From positions 1,674,001-1,738,000 of the forward strand of contig NZ_CP042437.1 of NCBI RefSeq assembly GCF_007971525.1: 64,000 nucleotides of DNA, written 5' to 3'. Positions within the stretch are counted from its first letter, which is position 1. Each line of letters begins with the position of its first letter. Origin of the DNA: Mucilaginibacter ginsenosidivorax. Lineage in GTDB: Bacteria > Bacteroidota > Bacteroidia > Sphingobacteriales > Sphingobacteriaceae. This document shows positions 1 through 9,009 of this stretch, in pieces. The position numbers and the translations under genes were made by a program. Under the pieces are notes generated by a model. That model worked only from the letters and a program-made list of their open reading frames with translations. It was not told the origin of the DNA and did no database searches.

Positions 1-93
1 AAGATTTGAAAATGATTTTGTGATAAATCATAATGGACGACCCCTAAACAAGTAATTTTCAAATTCTCAAATCTTCAAATTCTCAAATTAAAA
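1..93. repeat. Low-complexity inverted repeat at the window edge
   Basis: Positions 1-20 (AAGATTTGAAAATGATTTTG) are partly complementary to 55-88, where the word CAAATTCT/CAAATCTT is repeated. The right arm stops next to the stop codon of the alpha-E gene at 94. Same layout as the repeats at 5410-5947, 7883-8066, 14281-14427 and 24987-25144. Confidence 0.6.
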
Positions 94-1029
94 TTATGAG
101 TTTGCAAAGTAATATTCGTTTAATGAGTTACCTATCCCATAAAGTTCTTTCCTGGTTTGTGTCAAAAATAAATGCAGCCCCTCATCGCGGATGCTCTTTA
201 CCGAACTGTACTTGATCCGGCTTTGCAACCTGCCTATCTGGAACGACATTTCGCGGAAGGTATCTACGTTGCTGTCGTTTTTCAACCTGTCAAAATAACG
301 GTGTATATTGTTTACCGAGTAAATAACCGAGCGGGGGAAATCGTTATTTAATGCCACCTGCTCCAGTACGTTTTCTGCCTCAAACCCCTCACGATAGGTT
401 TTCAGGTAAAGTTCATATCCGCCTAATGACAGCAAAAGATGTTTCCAGTAGGTGGTATCTGTCAGCAAGTCGGGGTTGTCGCTTACCGAACTGAATTTAG
501 TATCCAAAATATCTACCGATTGTATAGCCCGCTCCAGGTATTTGCCAATATTCATAAAGCTTCGGCCTTCGCCACGCTCCATCGTAATTTCTGCCGTACC
601 GTAATAAAGCATTACCTGTTTTATTAATATATCAAGCACCCCAATAGGGTCCTCGCGCTGCAGGGAGCGCTCCAGGCGCGAATCTTTTACGGTGTGATAG
701 TATTCGTTAAGGCACTGCCAAAGGTCCTTTGAGATGTGTTCCTGCACGCCCCTGGCATTTTCCCTTGCCAGTGTTATAATGTTCAGTATCGAGTTAGGGT
801 TGTTTTTGCCCGTAACCATGTATTTTAAAACCGCCCGGCTGTCATTCTCCAGTTTTTCAATTTCCGTCTCTTTAATTCCGGCAAAAATCCTGATCACCGG
901 CTCCCAGGTAAATTCCTGTACAGTATCCTGCGATGAGGCATAATTAATTTTGAGCATCCGCAGCATCCCATCGCTGCGCTCAATGTAACGACTTAACCAA
1001 TAAAAACTTGCTGCAACCCTGCTTAACAT
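94..1029 (-). CDS. alpha-E domain protein (DUF403)
   Basis: 311 residues, the usual size of the alpha-E family, an all-helical cytosolic protein of unknown biochemistry. The N-terminus (MLSRVAASFYWLSRYIERSD) is the family hallmark: a helix with YWLSRYIERS near residues 10-18. No signal peptide or membrane segment. It lies 107 nt downstream of the circularly permuted ATP-grasp gene on the same strand. Family knowledge: these two genes are commonly linked to each other and to a transglutaminase-like protease and sometimes the Anbu proteasome-like peptidase, and a peptide-modifying role has been proposed. Those partners, if present, lie left of the window. The family call is secure; the function is not. 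Confidence 0.9.
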   Translation of the reverse strand: MLSRVAASFYWLSRYIERSDGMLRMLKINYASSQDTVQEFTWEPVIRIFAGIKETEIEKLENDSRAVLKYMVTGKNNPNSILNIITLARENARGVQEHISKDLWQCLNEYYHTVKDSRLERSLQREDPIGVLDILIKQVMLYYGTAEITMERGEGRSFMNIGKYLERAIQSVDILDTKFSSVSDNPDLLTDTTYWKHLLLSLGGYELYLKTYREGFEAENVLEQVALNNDFPRSVIYSVNNIHRYFDRLKNDSNVDTFREMSFQIGRLQSRIKYSSVKSIRDEGLHLFLTQTRKELYGIGNSLNEYYFANS

Positions 1030-1040
1030 ATTAGCTCCTT

Positions 1041-1137
1041 AAGCCCCCTAACCCCCTGAAGGGGGAACGATAAGGGGGATGTTTATTTAAAATTCAACTA
1101 TACTATTTTCACTCCCCCTTCAGGGGGCCGGGGGCTT
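1041..1137. repeat. Paired G/C-block hairpins between alpha-E and ATP-grasp genes
   Basis: The arm at 1041-1070 (AAGCCCCCTAACCCCCTGAA then GGGGG) and the arm at 1112-1137 (CTCCCCCTTCAGGGGG then CCGGGGGCTT) are inverted copies of one another. Each also holds its own CCCCCTTCAGGGGG-type hairpin. The right arm runs into the stop codon of the ATP-grasp gene. A related pair sits at 49131-49222 and a single arm near 57438-57465. It could attenuate or process the two-gene transcript. Confidence 0.65.
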
Positions 1138-2585
1138 TACGCCAGCACCCATGTATCTTTACTTCCCCCACCCTGCGAACTGTTAACTACCAATGAGCCT
1201 TCTTTTAAAGCCACACGGGTTAATCCGCCGGGTACAATCTCAATACCATCGGGGCCGTACAATGCGTAAGGCCTTAAATCTATGCGGCGTGGCTTTAATG
1301 AGCCCTGCATGTAACATGGTGCCGCCGAAAGACTGATGGTTGGTTGTGCTATAAAATTACGGGGATCTTTCAGTATTTCTTTTTTGTATTCTTCTATTTC
1401 TTCCTCCGATGCCGCATGGCCCATCAGCATGCCATAACCGCCGCTGCCGTTGGTTTTTTTAACTACCATTTTATTCAGGTTTTTAAACACATGCTCGCGT
1501 TCGTCGGGGTTGCCTAACTGATGGGTAGGTACGTTTTTCAGGATTGGCTCTTCGTTCAGGTAATACCGTATCATATCTGGCACATATACATAAACCGCTT
1601 TATCATCAGCCACGCCGGTACCAATAGCATTTACAATGGCTACATTACCTTTGCGGTAAGCACCCATAATGCCTGCTACACCCAGCATACTTGCAGGATT
1701 AAACACCAGCGGATCTAAATACTCATCATCCACCCGGCGATAAATTACATCTACCTGCTGCAGCCCGGTAGTGGTTTTCATATAAACCTTATGGTTATTT
1801 ACAACCAGGTCGCGCCCTTCCACCAGTTCAACACCCATCAGGCGGGCCAGGGTGGTATGCTCAAAATAAGCCGAGTTATAAATACCCGGGCTTAACAGCA
1901 CGATAGTGGGATTTGAGATTTGTCGTGGCGATAACGCCAGCAAGTTTTTATACAATATGGTTGGATACTCGGTAACACTACGTACGCCGCATTGGGGCAA
2001 CAAATCCGGAAATAAGCGTTTGGTTATTTCGCGGTTTTCCAGCATATAACTCACGCCTGATGGGGTGCGCAGGTTATCTTCCAGCACATAAAAAGTACCG
2101 TCTTCGTCCCGGATAAGATCGATGCCCGAGATATGTACATAAATATCATAAGGCACCTTCAGTTGGTACATCTCGCGCAAAAAGTGCGGGCACGAGTAAA
2201 TGATATCTATGGGCACAATGCCATCCTTTACAATAAACTGGTTATTGTAAATATCCTTCAGGAAATGGTTTAGCGCGGTAAGGCGCTGCTTAATACCTTT
2301 TTCAACAAAAGCCCATTCGCTGGCGGTAATAATGCGCGGAATAATATCAAAGGGGAAGATTTTCTCAATGCCTTCGCCGCTGTTGTACACCGTAAAGGTA
2401 ATACCCTGGCTCATAAAAAGACGTTTGGCCAACTCTTCTTTTTTGTTCAGATCGTCGGCCGATTCCTGCGAAATATATTCAATTACCTTGCGGTAATGTT
2501 CACGAACATTGTTATCCAGGCCATACATTTCGTCCCAAACACCACCTATTGGGTTATATTTATCAAAATAAGCTGATTCCTGCAT
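1137..2585 (-). CDS. Circularly permuted type 2 ATP-grasp protein
   Basis: 482 residues, full length for the family (DUF404/DUF407). Visible family motifs: EDNLRTPSG near residue 170, YRRVDDEYLDP near 290, and the glycine loop VVKKTNGSGGYG near 388-400 for nucleotide binding. ATP-grasp enzymes join a carboxylate to an amine or thiol through an acyl phosphate; in this subfamily the substrate is unknown and a peptide-synthesis role is only proposed. No signal peptide, so cytosolic. First gene of a two-gene transcript with the alpha-E gene. The start used gives MQESAYFDKYNPIGG, which matches the typical family start. Confidence 0.9.
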   Translation of the reverse strand: MQESAYFDKYNPIGGVWDEMYGLDNNVREHYRKVIEYISQESADDLNKKEELAKRLFMSQGITFTVYNSGEGIEKIFPFDIIPRIITASEWAFVEKGIKQRLTALNHFLKDIYNNQFIVKDGIVPIDIIYSCPHFLREMYQLKVPYDIYVHISGIDLIRDEDGTFYVLEDNLRTPSGVSYMLENREITKRLFPDLLPQCGVRSVTEYPTILYKNLLALSPRQISNPTIVLLSPGIYNSAYFEHTTLARLMGVELVEGRDLVVNNHKVYMKTTTGLQQVDVIYRRVDDEYLDPLVFNPASMLGVAGIMGAYRKGNVAIVNAIGTGVADDKAVYVYVPDMIRYYLNEEPILKNVPTHQLGNPDEREHVFKNLNKMVVKKTNGSGGYGMLMGHAASEEEIEEYKKEILKDPRNFIAQPTISLSAAPCYMQGSLKPRRIDLRPYALYGPDGIEIVPGGLTRVALKEGSLVVNSSQGGGSKDTWVLA

Positions 2586-2811
2586 GTGAAATTGTGAAGA
2601 TTTAAAGATTATTAATCAGTTATTTTTTAAAAATGTAATTTATGAAGTGTTTTTGATAAAAAAGCAAATTATTTTGAATTTTTTAGGATTATTTTAATTG
2701 ATTTTTCATTTTTCATGAAGTTTAAGTATTGATATGGTAATTTATATCAATAAAACTTGTTTTAAAGACTGATTCTCTCTGTCTAAATTATTAGCCCCCG
2801 GCAGTGTATCT
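2586..2811. other. Divergent AT-rich intergenic region
   Basis: About 226 nt between the minus-strand ATP-grasp gene and a plus-strand lipoprotein relic. Very AT-rich. It contains a short palindrome GATAT-n8-ATATC near 2731-2750. A plus-strand TATCTTTG at 2807-2814 fits the Bacteroidota -7 box (TAnnTTTG), but no TTTG box is visible 19-21 nt upstream, so promoter support is partial. Confidence 0.4.
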
Positions 2812-2874
2812 TTGTGTAAACCTTGTACAATTACTCATGTTATTTCAAATCAAAAAAAGTATGGCTTGTTATGT

Positions 2875-3292
2875 ATGGCAGTGTTATTGTTGCTTCCGGC
2901 CTGCCATAACAGCAAACGGGTAAAAGGCCTGTTGCATGCTAAAACAACAACAAAGTTCAATGCAGTTGATACTGCATCAGAGAATTTCAATATATTCTTC
3001 AATAGGTTTAGCACCGATTCTGTGTTTCAAATATCAAGGATCGAGTTCTCGCTAAAGTTAACGATAATTGGCGGCGAAGGTGAAAGCGATACCACAAAAT
3101 TTATTAAAAAAGAAACTGGTTATTTGCCCATGCACAGCCCGAAAATAATGTAATTGCAGGCCGGAACAAACGGGCAAAGCCAAAGCCAATATTCACTTTT
3201 TTATTGACGATACGGGCTTTTCGGTTTATCATTACTTTGTTAACCGGAGAGGAAAATGGTGGATGATTTCAATCAGAGATGAATCAGATTGA
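2875..3292 (+). pseudogene. Frameshifted small lipoprotein gene
   Basis: The first frame begins MAVLLLLPACHNSKRV, a lipoprotein signal with lipobox LLPAC. It continues through NIFFNRFSTDSVFQISRIEF and stops at 3153. The +1 frame then reads GKAKANIHFFIDDTGFSVYH, then YFVNRRGKWWMISIRDESD, and stops at 3290-3292; this looks like a genuine protein C-terminus. The +1 frame has its own stop at 3146-3148, so one or two indels around 3140-3190 must separate the halves. The layout (FxxFxxDxxFQxxRI then a WxxxxI terminus) resembles small Bacteroidota lipoproteins of the DUF4348 type, from memory only. The start is uncertain: an in-frame TTG at 2812 lies inside the putative -7 box, so the ATG at 2875 is preferred. 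Confidence 0.55.
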
Positions 3293-3454
3293 AGTTTTAT
3301 CGTATTTCAGCCATTGGCTAAAGCGCCTGCCGGGCTATTACACTACAAGCCTTTGCCCGCATCCCTGTCCATGTTTCAGGCTTTTCATCGCTGTGTGACG
3401 CCTGGGTAATTGCTGGTAACCAAACCCTTGCTTTTTTAAATAATATTCCAATTG

Positions 3455-3664
3455 TAAGAGGCTGTCTAAATTTGATTTAGATTATTTATGTATCACTTAA
3501 AAATCATTGCCGTTGACTTTAGTCAACGGAATAATGGCTGAAAGGTGAGTGGCTTTAGCCAAAGTCCGCTTGAATAATTTGGCTAAAGCCAGCAATTATA
3601 ATTTTTTTACCGTTGACTGAAGTCAACGGCAATGAATAATTTCCGTTTTTAGACAGATTCTAAG
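3455..3664. repeat. MITE-like element with nested inverted repeats
   Basis: The ends are inverted copies: left TAAGAGGCTGTCTAAA at 3455-3470, right TTTAGACAGATTCTAA near 3648-3663. Inside are two more inverted pairs: GCCGTTGACTTTAGTCAACG near 3511 with a matching ACCGTTGACTGAAGTCAACG near 3609, and GGCTTTAGCCAAAG near 3552 with TTTGGCTAAAGCC near 3580. There is no room for a transposase. The terminal AGGCTGTCT motif resembles ends of IS elements common in Bacteroidota, so a non-autonomous miniature element is the best reading. The rest of 3293-3759 shows nothing codable. Confidence 0.65.
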
Positions 3665-3759
3665 TATATCAAAAATATTCTGCTTAATTTGGTAGTAAGC
3701 TTATAACATAGCCAGCCATATTTAAACCATCCTGCTTAAAGCTTTTCGGGTTTTTGAAC

Positions 3760-4509
3760 ATGAAAACTATTTTAGGTATTATCATTTTCCTGGCAAGTTA
3801 CCGCTCTGTATCGGCGCAAACTTCTGTTTTGGCCGATAATGCCGACGATGGCTGTAAAATAAAATTCGAAAAGATTAAATCAAAAATTGAAGCCCGGCGA
3901 AAAAAATACGAATTCAATGTACAGGAATACAAGGATGGCCTGTTTTGCAGCGAATGTGGCCGCACAAAAAGCGAAATTGAAGAACGTGCCCATTTGAGTT
4001 TTAGCCAGCATATCCGGGATGGTGCTACCCGTAACCGCCGGGCGCTGATTGCTTCGCATGAACTATATCATGATCTTTATATCGAATACATCATTGATTT
4101 TAATGATCTTAAAAAAGAATATGATGATAAATATAACGATTGCGGAGGCGATAATTCATTACTGGCTTTACAAACAATAACCGATAAGCAGTTTCAATTA
4201 TATACCCTTGAACTTAACGGGGACACCAATCAGTATAACAAGCAATGGGAATTGCTTCAAATAAATTATAGTGTTTATTATTCCTGGTTTATGAGCATCA
4301 ATATCACCAGATGGCAAAGCGCAAGGGGTCAGACTATTCGGCTTACCGATAATCGTTATCGAACACGCGACCCCGAAAATTCGATTATAAAGGCCGGCAA
4401 CCTCCTAAATAGTTACCTTCAAACTTTGGCCGAGGGGCAATCTTCTGCTTTTATGGGCTTAGATCTAAAACCTACGTGGCCATTAAAGGGCACGTTAGTT
4501 AGCAAATAA
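3760..4509 (+). CDS. Secreted protein of unknown function
   Basis: About 249 residues. A Sec signal peptide is clear (MKTILGIIIFLASYRSVSAQ, likely cleaved after SAQ). The ATG at 3760 is preferred over the TTG two codons upstream. The mature part is hydrophilic and helix-rich, with a Cys pair FCSECGRTKSEIEERAH near residues 65-80 and a long Lys/Tyr/Asp-rich middle (DLKKEYDDKYNDCGGDNS). No catalytic motif or membrane segment after the signal. I do not recognise the family. It stands alone between a MITE-like repeat and the terminator of the sdh operon, which runs the other way. Confidence 0.7.
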   Translation: MKTILGIIIFLASYRSVSAQTSVLADNADDGCKIKFEKIKSKIEARRKKYEFNVQEYKDGLFCSECGRTKSEIEERAHLSFSQHIRDGATRNRRALIASHELYHDLYIEYIIDFNDLKKEYDDKYNDCGGDNSLLALQTITDKQFQLYTLELNGDTNQYNKQWELLQINYSVYYSWFMSINITRWQSARGQTIRLTDNRYRTRDPENSIIKAGNLLNSYLQTLAEGQSSAFMGLDLKPTWPLKGTLVSK

Positions 4510-4572
4510 TCGCTTACTGATTCTGGCGCTTGAGTTTACCAATAGAAGTCCCCGATGTGGTAATTACCTGGC

Positions 4573-4603
4573 AAAAAAAATGCCCGGAAGAAATCCCGGG
4601 CAT
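4573..4603 (-). terminator. Rho-independent terminator of the sdh operon
   Basis: Read on the minus strand: GATGCCCGGGATTTCTTCC, then GGGCAT and eight T. Stem ATGCCCGG/CCGGGCAT, short loop, then a U-run, 24 nt beyond the sdhB stop. Confidence 0.8.
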
Positions 4604-4626
4604 CTCAAATAGCACGCTAAAATAGT

Positions 4627-5409
4627 TTAGTGTTTTACATCATGAATTTCCTCTTCCCTGAACAACTTAGCGCTAAAGAAATCATTGTTCATGCGGGCTA
4701 TGTTAGTAAGCTTAATCTCTTTAGGGCATTCGGCTTCGCAGGCACCGGTATTGGTACAGCTGCCAAATCCTTCTTTGTCCATTTGGGCTACCATTGATTG
4801 TACGCGGCTATAACGCTCTGGCTGGCCTTGCGGCAACAAGCCCAGTTGGGTAACTTTTGCAGATACAAACAACATGGCCGACGCATTTTTACACGCTGCC
4901 ACGCAGGCGCCACAACCAATACAGGTAGCAGAGTTAAATGCTTCGTCGGCAATAACTTTTGGGATAAGGATGGCATTACCATCGGTAGTTACACCTGTGT
5001 TAACCGAAACATAACCGCCAGCCTGCTGTATCCTGTCGAACGCCGAACGATCAACCGCTAAATCCTTCACAACGGGGAATGCCGAAGCTCTCCACGGTTC
5101 AATCGTGATGGTTTCGCCATCATGAAAGGTACGCATGTGTAGCTGGCAGGTGGTAACACCACGCTTTGGCCCGTGCGGGTGGCCGTTGATATATAATGAG
5201 CACATGCCGCAAATACCTTCGCGGCAATCATGATCAAAGTTAATAGGCTCATCGCCTTTATGGGTCAAACTTTCGTTAACAACGTCAAGCATTTCTAAAA
5301 ATGACATATCAGGCGAAATATTTTCGGCCTTGTAAGTCACGAATTTGCCCGATGTTTGAGCATTTTTTTGACGCCATACTTTCAGCGTCAGGTTCATATT
5401 TCCGTTCAT
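4627..5409 (-). CDS. sdhB: Succinate dehydrogenase/fumarate reductase iron-sulfur subunit
   Basis: 260 residues, the electron-transfer subunit between the flavoprotein and the membrane cytochrome b. All three cluster motifs are visible: the 2Fe-2S loop [20 protein letters not shown] (Cys62, 67, 70 and a later Cys near 90), the 4Fe-4S motif [14 protein letters not shown] near 165-180, and the 3Fe-4S motif [17 protein letters not shown] near 215-232. Last gene of sdhC-sdhA-(four-helix gene)-sdhB. A low-complexity arm (5410-5460) sits directly before the start codon. Confidence 0.97.
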   Translation of the reverse strand: MNGNMNLTLKVWRQKNAQTSGKFVTYKAENISPDMSFLEMLDVVNESLTHKGDEPINFDHDCREGICGMCSLYINGHPHGPKRGVTTCQLHMRTFHDGETITIEPWRASAFPVVKDLAVDRSAFDRIQQAGGYVSVNTGVTTDGNAILIPKVIADEAFNSATCIGCGACVAACKNASAMLFVSAKVTQLGLLPQGQPERYSRVQSMVAQMDKEGFGSCTNTGACEAECPKEIKLTNIARMNNDFFSAKLFREEEIHDVKH

Positions 5410-5460
5410 TCTATTTAGATTTGAGATATGAGATTTGAGATATGAGATATTTTGTTTTTA
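5410..5460. repeat. Reiterated GAGATTTGAGATAT arm before sdhB
   Basis: The word TGAGAT is repeated (TTGAGATATGAGATTTGAGA). On the mRNA strand it reads TCTCAAATCTCATATCTC just before the sdhB start. It is complementary to the GAGATTTGAGA arm that follows the sdhA stop at 5913-5947, so the intervening four-helix gene is bracketed by inverted repeats. Confidence 0.7.
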
Positions 5461-5814
5461 CTAATTCAATAACATTTTTTGAAATGCATAGTTCATCTTC
5501 TGCAATTCTTCAATTTGTTTAAGCAAATCGTTTAACAAATCATCCTTTAATAAATTCAATTTATTTGATATAACCAATTGTGTTTGCAACTCGTAAGCCG
5601 AACCATTGGCTATACCTAAAAAGTTACAAAACTCCTTTTTCGAATTCCTGCCCGCGCCTTCTGCAATATTCGATGAAATTGAAACAGCGGCTCTACGTAT
5701 CTGGCTCGTTAATCCAAACCGTTCATCGGCTGGATAATTTACAGTTGCTTTATATACATCAACTGCCAAATCAATCGCCTTTTGCCAAATTTTCAATTCC
5801 TTCAGATTATGCAT
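5461..5814 (-). CDS. Four-helix bundle protein (23S rRNA intervening-sequence protein type)
   Basis: 117 residues, the normal size for this family. Hallmarks are LKIWQKAIDLAVDVYKAT near 7-24, the RFGLTSQIRRAAVSISSNIA stretch followed by EGAGR (residues 32-56), and ELQTQLVISNKLNLL in the third helix. The fold is a small four-helix bundle that forms a homopentamer in solved members; cellular function is unknown, though some members are encoded in insertions of 23S rRNA genes. Here it sits between sdhA and sdhB, same strand, bracketed by inverted low-complexity arms, which suggests it entered the operon later. Confidence 0.92.
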   Translation of the reverse strand: MHNLKELKIWQKAIDLAVDVYKATVNYPADERFGLTSQIRRAAVSISSNIAEGAGRNSKKEFCNFLGIANGSAYELQTQLVISNKLNLLKDDLLNDLLKQIEELQKMNYAFQKMLLN

Positions 5815-5947
5815 GGTTTAGATATGAGATGTGAGATTTTAGATATTGCGCCCTATTAAACGTTTAAAAATAAGCCTCTCTTTTCTATTTAAATATGAGA
5901 TTTGGAAACTCCTGTCTCAAATCTCATATCTCACATCTCAAATCTAC
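5815..5947. repeat. Inverted low-complexity repeat between sdhA and the four-helix gene
   Basis: Left arm 5819-5846 (TAGATATGAGATGTGAGA and onward); right arm 5913-5947 (CTCAAATCTCATATCTCAC and onward), which abuts the sdhA stop codon. On the mRNA strand the GAGATTTGAGA words come right after the stop and the TCTCATATCTA words right before the next start. Confidence 0.75.
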
Positions 5948-7882
5948 CTACGCGTAATTCCTTTGCGATAAATGAACTGCTTCAAATACCAGTTGTTCTT
6001 TGTGTAATTCTTCCGGTTGGTTTTCGCCTTTAAATTCCCAGGCGGCTACAAACGCGAAGTTTTCATCGTCGCGTAAAGCTTCACCATCTGCTGTTTGCGA
6101 CTCAACCCTGAAGTGGCCACCACATGATTCGTTACGCATTAAAGCGTCGTCAACCATTAGTTCGCCAAGCTCGATAAAGTCGGCAATCCGGCCGGCCCTT
6201 TCCAGTGAAGCGTTTACTTCTTCATTTTCGCCTGTTACAATGGCATTAACCCAGAAATCGGCTTTCAAAGCCTGAATTAAACCTTTAGCTTTTGTTAAAC
6301 CTTCTGCCGTACGGGCCATACCGCAATACTCCCACATAATGTGGCCAAGTTCGCGGTGATACTCGTTTACGGTTTTATTTCCTTTTAAAGCAAGCAATTT
6401 ATTGATGTAGGTAATCACATCCTTTTTAGTGGCTTCAAAAGCCGGGTGCGAAGTATCAACCTTTTTAGGGCCAATTTTAGCCAGGTAATCGCCAAGGGTA
6501 TAAGGAATCACAAAATAACCATCAGATAAGCCCTGCATCAAAGCAGAAGCGCCCAGGCGGTTAGCGCCGTGGTCGCTAAAGTTACATTCGCCCAAAGCAT
6601 ATAATCCAGGTACGGTTGTGCTCAGGTTATAATCAACCCAAAGGCCACCCATGGTATAGTGTACAGCCGGGTAAATACGCATTGGTTGTTTGTATGGGTT
6701 TTCATCCGTAATCTGGATGTACATATCAAACAGGTTACCATATTTGGCCCTAACAGTGTCTTCGCCCAAACGTTTGATGGCGTCGGCAAAGTCAAGGAAC
6801 ACAGCGAAACCCGAGCCGCCTACGCCCTTACCTTCTGCAACCATTTCTTTGGCGTTACGTGAAGCTACATCGCGTGGCACAAGGTTACCAAAGGCAGGGT
6901 ATTTACGTTCCAGGAAGTAATCGCGGTCATCCTCTTTTACCTGGTCGGCTTTAATGGTTCCTTTACGCAATTGCTCGGCAATTTCTACCGTTTTTGGTGC
7001 CCAAACACGGCCATCGTTACGCAACGACTCAGACATCAGCGTTAGCTTCGACTGATGATCGCCGGTTACCGGGATACAGGTTGGGTGAATTTGGGTATAG
7101 CAAGGGTTTCCGAAGAATGCGCCACGTTTGTGAGCCCTCCAGGCAGCTGTTACGTTTGAACCTATTGCGTTTGTTGATAGGTAGAAAACGTTGCTATAAC
7201 CACCCGTACATAACAATACCGCATGACCGGCATGGGTATCGATAGAACCGGTGATCATATTACGGGTAACAATACCTTTGGCATGGCCATCAATAGTAAC
7301 CACGTCCAACATTTCGGTACGGGTATACATTTTTACTTTGCCGGCGTGTATCTGGCGGTTTAATGCCGAGTAAGCGCCTAAAAGTAGTTGCTGTCCCGTT
7401 TGGCCACGTGCATAAAACGTACGTGATACCTGCGAACCACCGAATGAACGGTTATCCAGCAAGCCGCCATATTCGCGTGCAAAGGGAACACCCTGTGCAA
7501 CACACTGATCAATGATATTTACCGATACTTCGGCAAGGCGGTATACGTTGCCTTCGCGGGCGCGGTAATCGCCACCTTTTATAGTGTCATAAAACAAACG
7601 GAACACACTGTCGCCGTCGTTCTGATAATTTTTTGCAGCGTTAATACCACCTTGTGCCGCAATAGAGTGCGCACGGCGTGGACTATCCTGGAAACAAAAA
7701 GCCTTTACGTTATAACCAAGCTCGGCCAATGAGGCTGCTGCTGATGCGCCTGCCAAACCGGTACCTACAACAATGATATCGTATTTACGCTTGTTGGCCG
7801 GGTTAACCAGCTTCAGGTCAAATTTATGCTTGCTCCATTTTTGGGCTAATGGGCCTTCTGGAATTTTAGCATCTAAACTCAT
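5948..7882 (-). CDS. sdhA: Succinate dehydrogenase/fumarate reductase flavoprotein subunit
   Basis: 644 residues. Oxidises succinate to fumarate, or the reverse, with covalently bound FAD. Visible: Rossmann loop [20 protein letters not shown] near 35-54, the FAD-linking His region [16 protein letters not shown] near 68-83, active-site region [20 protein letters not shown] near 260-280, [16 protein letters not shown] near 402-417, and [19 protein letters not shown] near 436-454. Type B architecture: the Sdh has a single di-haem cytochrome b and no SdhD. Transcribed after sdhC; the 184-nt gap holds a long low-complexity inverted repeat. Confidence 0.97.
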   Translation of the reverse strand: MSLDAKIPEGPLAQKWSKHKFDLKLVNPANKRKYDIIVVGTGLAGASAAASLAELGYNVKAFCFQDSPRRAHSIAAQGGINAAKNYQNDGDSVFRLFYDTIKGGDYRAREGNVYRLAEVSVNIIDQCVAQGVPFAREYGGLLDNRSFGGSQVSRTFYARGQTGQQLLLGAYSALNRQIHAGKVKMYTRTEMLDVVTIDGHAKGIVTRNMITGSIDTHAGHAVLLCTGGYSNVFYLSTNAIGSNVTAAWRAHKRGAFFGNPCYTQIHPTCIPVTGDHQSKLTLMSESLRNDGRVWAPKTVEIAEQLRKGTIKADQVKEDDRDYFLERKYPAFGNLVPRDVASRNAKEMVAEGKGVGGSGFAVFLDFADAIKRLGEDTVRAKYGNLFDMYIQITDENPYKQPMRIYPAVHYTMGGLWVDYNLSTTVPGLYALGECNFSDHGANRLGASALMQGLSDGYFVIPYTLGDYLAKIGPKKVDTSHPAFEATKKDVITYINKLLALKGNKTVNEYHRELGHIMWEYCGMARTAEGLTKAKGLIQALKADFWVNAIVTGENEEVNASLERAGRIADFIELGELMVDDALMRNESCGGHFRVESQTADGEALRDDENFAFVAAWEFKGENQPEELHKEQLVFEAVHLSQRNYA

Positions 7883-8066
7883 TTCTTTTATATTTTATGT
7901 TTGAGTAGTTGATTAGGTTGAATGGGTTGGATTAAGTTGATTAAGTTAAGTGGTTGATTAAGTTAAGCAGGTATTAAAACCACACTATGCAACTCAATCC
8001 AACCCATTCACCCCAATCTAACTCATTCAACTCAATCTAACTTAATCAACTCAATATTAACTTTAA
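7883..8066. repeat. Long low-complexity inverted repeat between sdhC and sdhA
   Basis: One arm near 7903-7970 repeats TTGATTAAGTTGA-type words; the other near 7988-8066 repeats TCAACTCAATCTAAC-type words. They are mutually complementary over about 60 nt with a few mismatches, around a small loop near 7971-7985. On the mRNA strand the GATTGAGTTGA words follow the sdhC stop and their complement precedes the sdhA start. A stable hairpin inside a polycistronic message is expected. Confidence 0.75.
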
Positions 8067-8849
8067 TCAACCTTTAACTACAAAATAGTAATATACCGGC
8101 ATAGCCGCAAAGCCCAGCGGGATAATTACCGCGAAGAACCAGGTGCCAATGGCATATACAATAGGTGTGTATTTACGGTGTACCCAACCCAGTGTGCGGA
8201 AAGCGCTCTGGAAGCCATGCAACAGGTGGAATGATAAAGCACCCATAGCAATCACGTAAAATACTACATACCATAAATGGCTAAAGCTAAATACTACACG
8301 TGCATGCAAATCTTTTACCCTTACAATTTCTACATTGTTTTCTACCGAAACAGAATGGTTAAAATCTTCTGAAACAGGTGTGTAAACAGACTCGGTTGTT
8401 TTGCCTGTTGCAAGATCTGTACGGTACTCTTTAAAGCCCATTTGTTTGTCGTTATGGTAGCGGAACCAAAAATCGCCCATGTGAATAACGATAAATAACA
8501 ACAGGATAGAACCCAAAAGGCCCATGTTTTTTGATGACCAGGTAGCATCAGATTTTGGCTGAATAGCATAGCCTACGGGACGTGATTTGCGGTTTTTAAC
8601 CGTAATAATTAATGCGTAAACCGCGTGTACCACTATAGACAGGTATAGGATATAGGCGATTACTTCAATTGGTGCAAAATGTGTAAGAAAGTTGGCATAC
8701 ACATTAAAACCAAAACCGTTATCGTTGCTAAATAGCAACAGGTTGCCCCCAAGGTGTACAATAATAAAAGTACACAAAAACAAGCCTGTTAAAGCCATGA
8801 TCAGCTTTTTGCCCAGCGATGAGTTAAAGGTTTGTTTAATTTCGCTCAT
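8067..8849 (-). CDS. sdhC: Succinate dehydrogenase cytochrome b subunit
   Basis: 260 residues, fused-type b558 membrane anchor that binds haem and menaquinone. Five hydrophobic segments are visible: LIMALTGLFLCTFIIVHLGG near 15-34, VIAYILYLSIVVHAVYALII near 58-77, NMGLLGSILLLFIVIHMGDF near 108-127, LWYVVFYVIAMGALSFHLLH near 192-211, and AIGTWFFAVIIPLGFAAMPV near 233-252. Conserved His residues inside the first four are candidate axial haem ligands. First gene of the operon. Confidence 0.95.
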   Translation of the reverse strand: MSEIKQTFNSSLGKKLIMALTGLFLCTFIIVHLGGNLLLFSNDNGFGFNVYANFLTHFAPIEVIAYILYLSIVVHAVYALIITVKNRKSRPVGYAIQPKSDATWSSKNMGLLGSILLLFIVIHMGDFWFRYHNDKQMGFKEYRTDLATGKTTESVYTPVSEDFNHSVSVENNVEIVRVKDLHARVVFSFSHLWYVVFYVIAMGALSFHLLHGFQSAFRTLGWVHRKYTPIVYAIGTWFFAVIIPLGFAAMPVYYYFVVKG

Positions 8850-8870
8850 TATGAATTAGATTTATTTTGG

Positions 8871-8878
8871 CAAAAGTA
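8871..8878 (-). promoter_or_regulatory. Candidate -7 box upstream of sdhC
   Basis: Minus strand reads TACTTTTG, fitting TAnnTTTG, 21 nt before the sdhC start. The only TTTG upstream is at a 12-nt spacer, shorter than the usual 19-21, so support is partial. Confidence 0.35.
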
Positions 8879-9009
8879 TCTATTATATGCCAAAAGATAT
8901 AAATGCATCCGGCTTATTAACCTCTAAAAAGTTATTTAGAATCAATCTAAGAAATTACAATACAATTACACAAAATTACTGCTGTAATAACCTGCAAATG
9001 GACGGCGCA

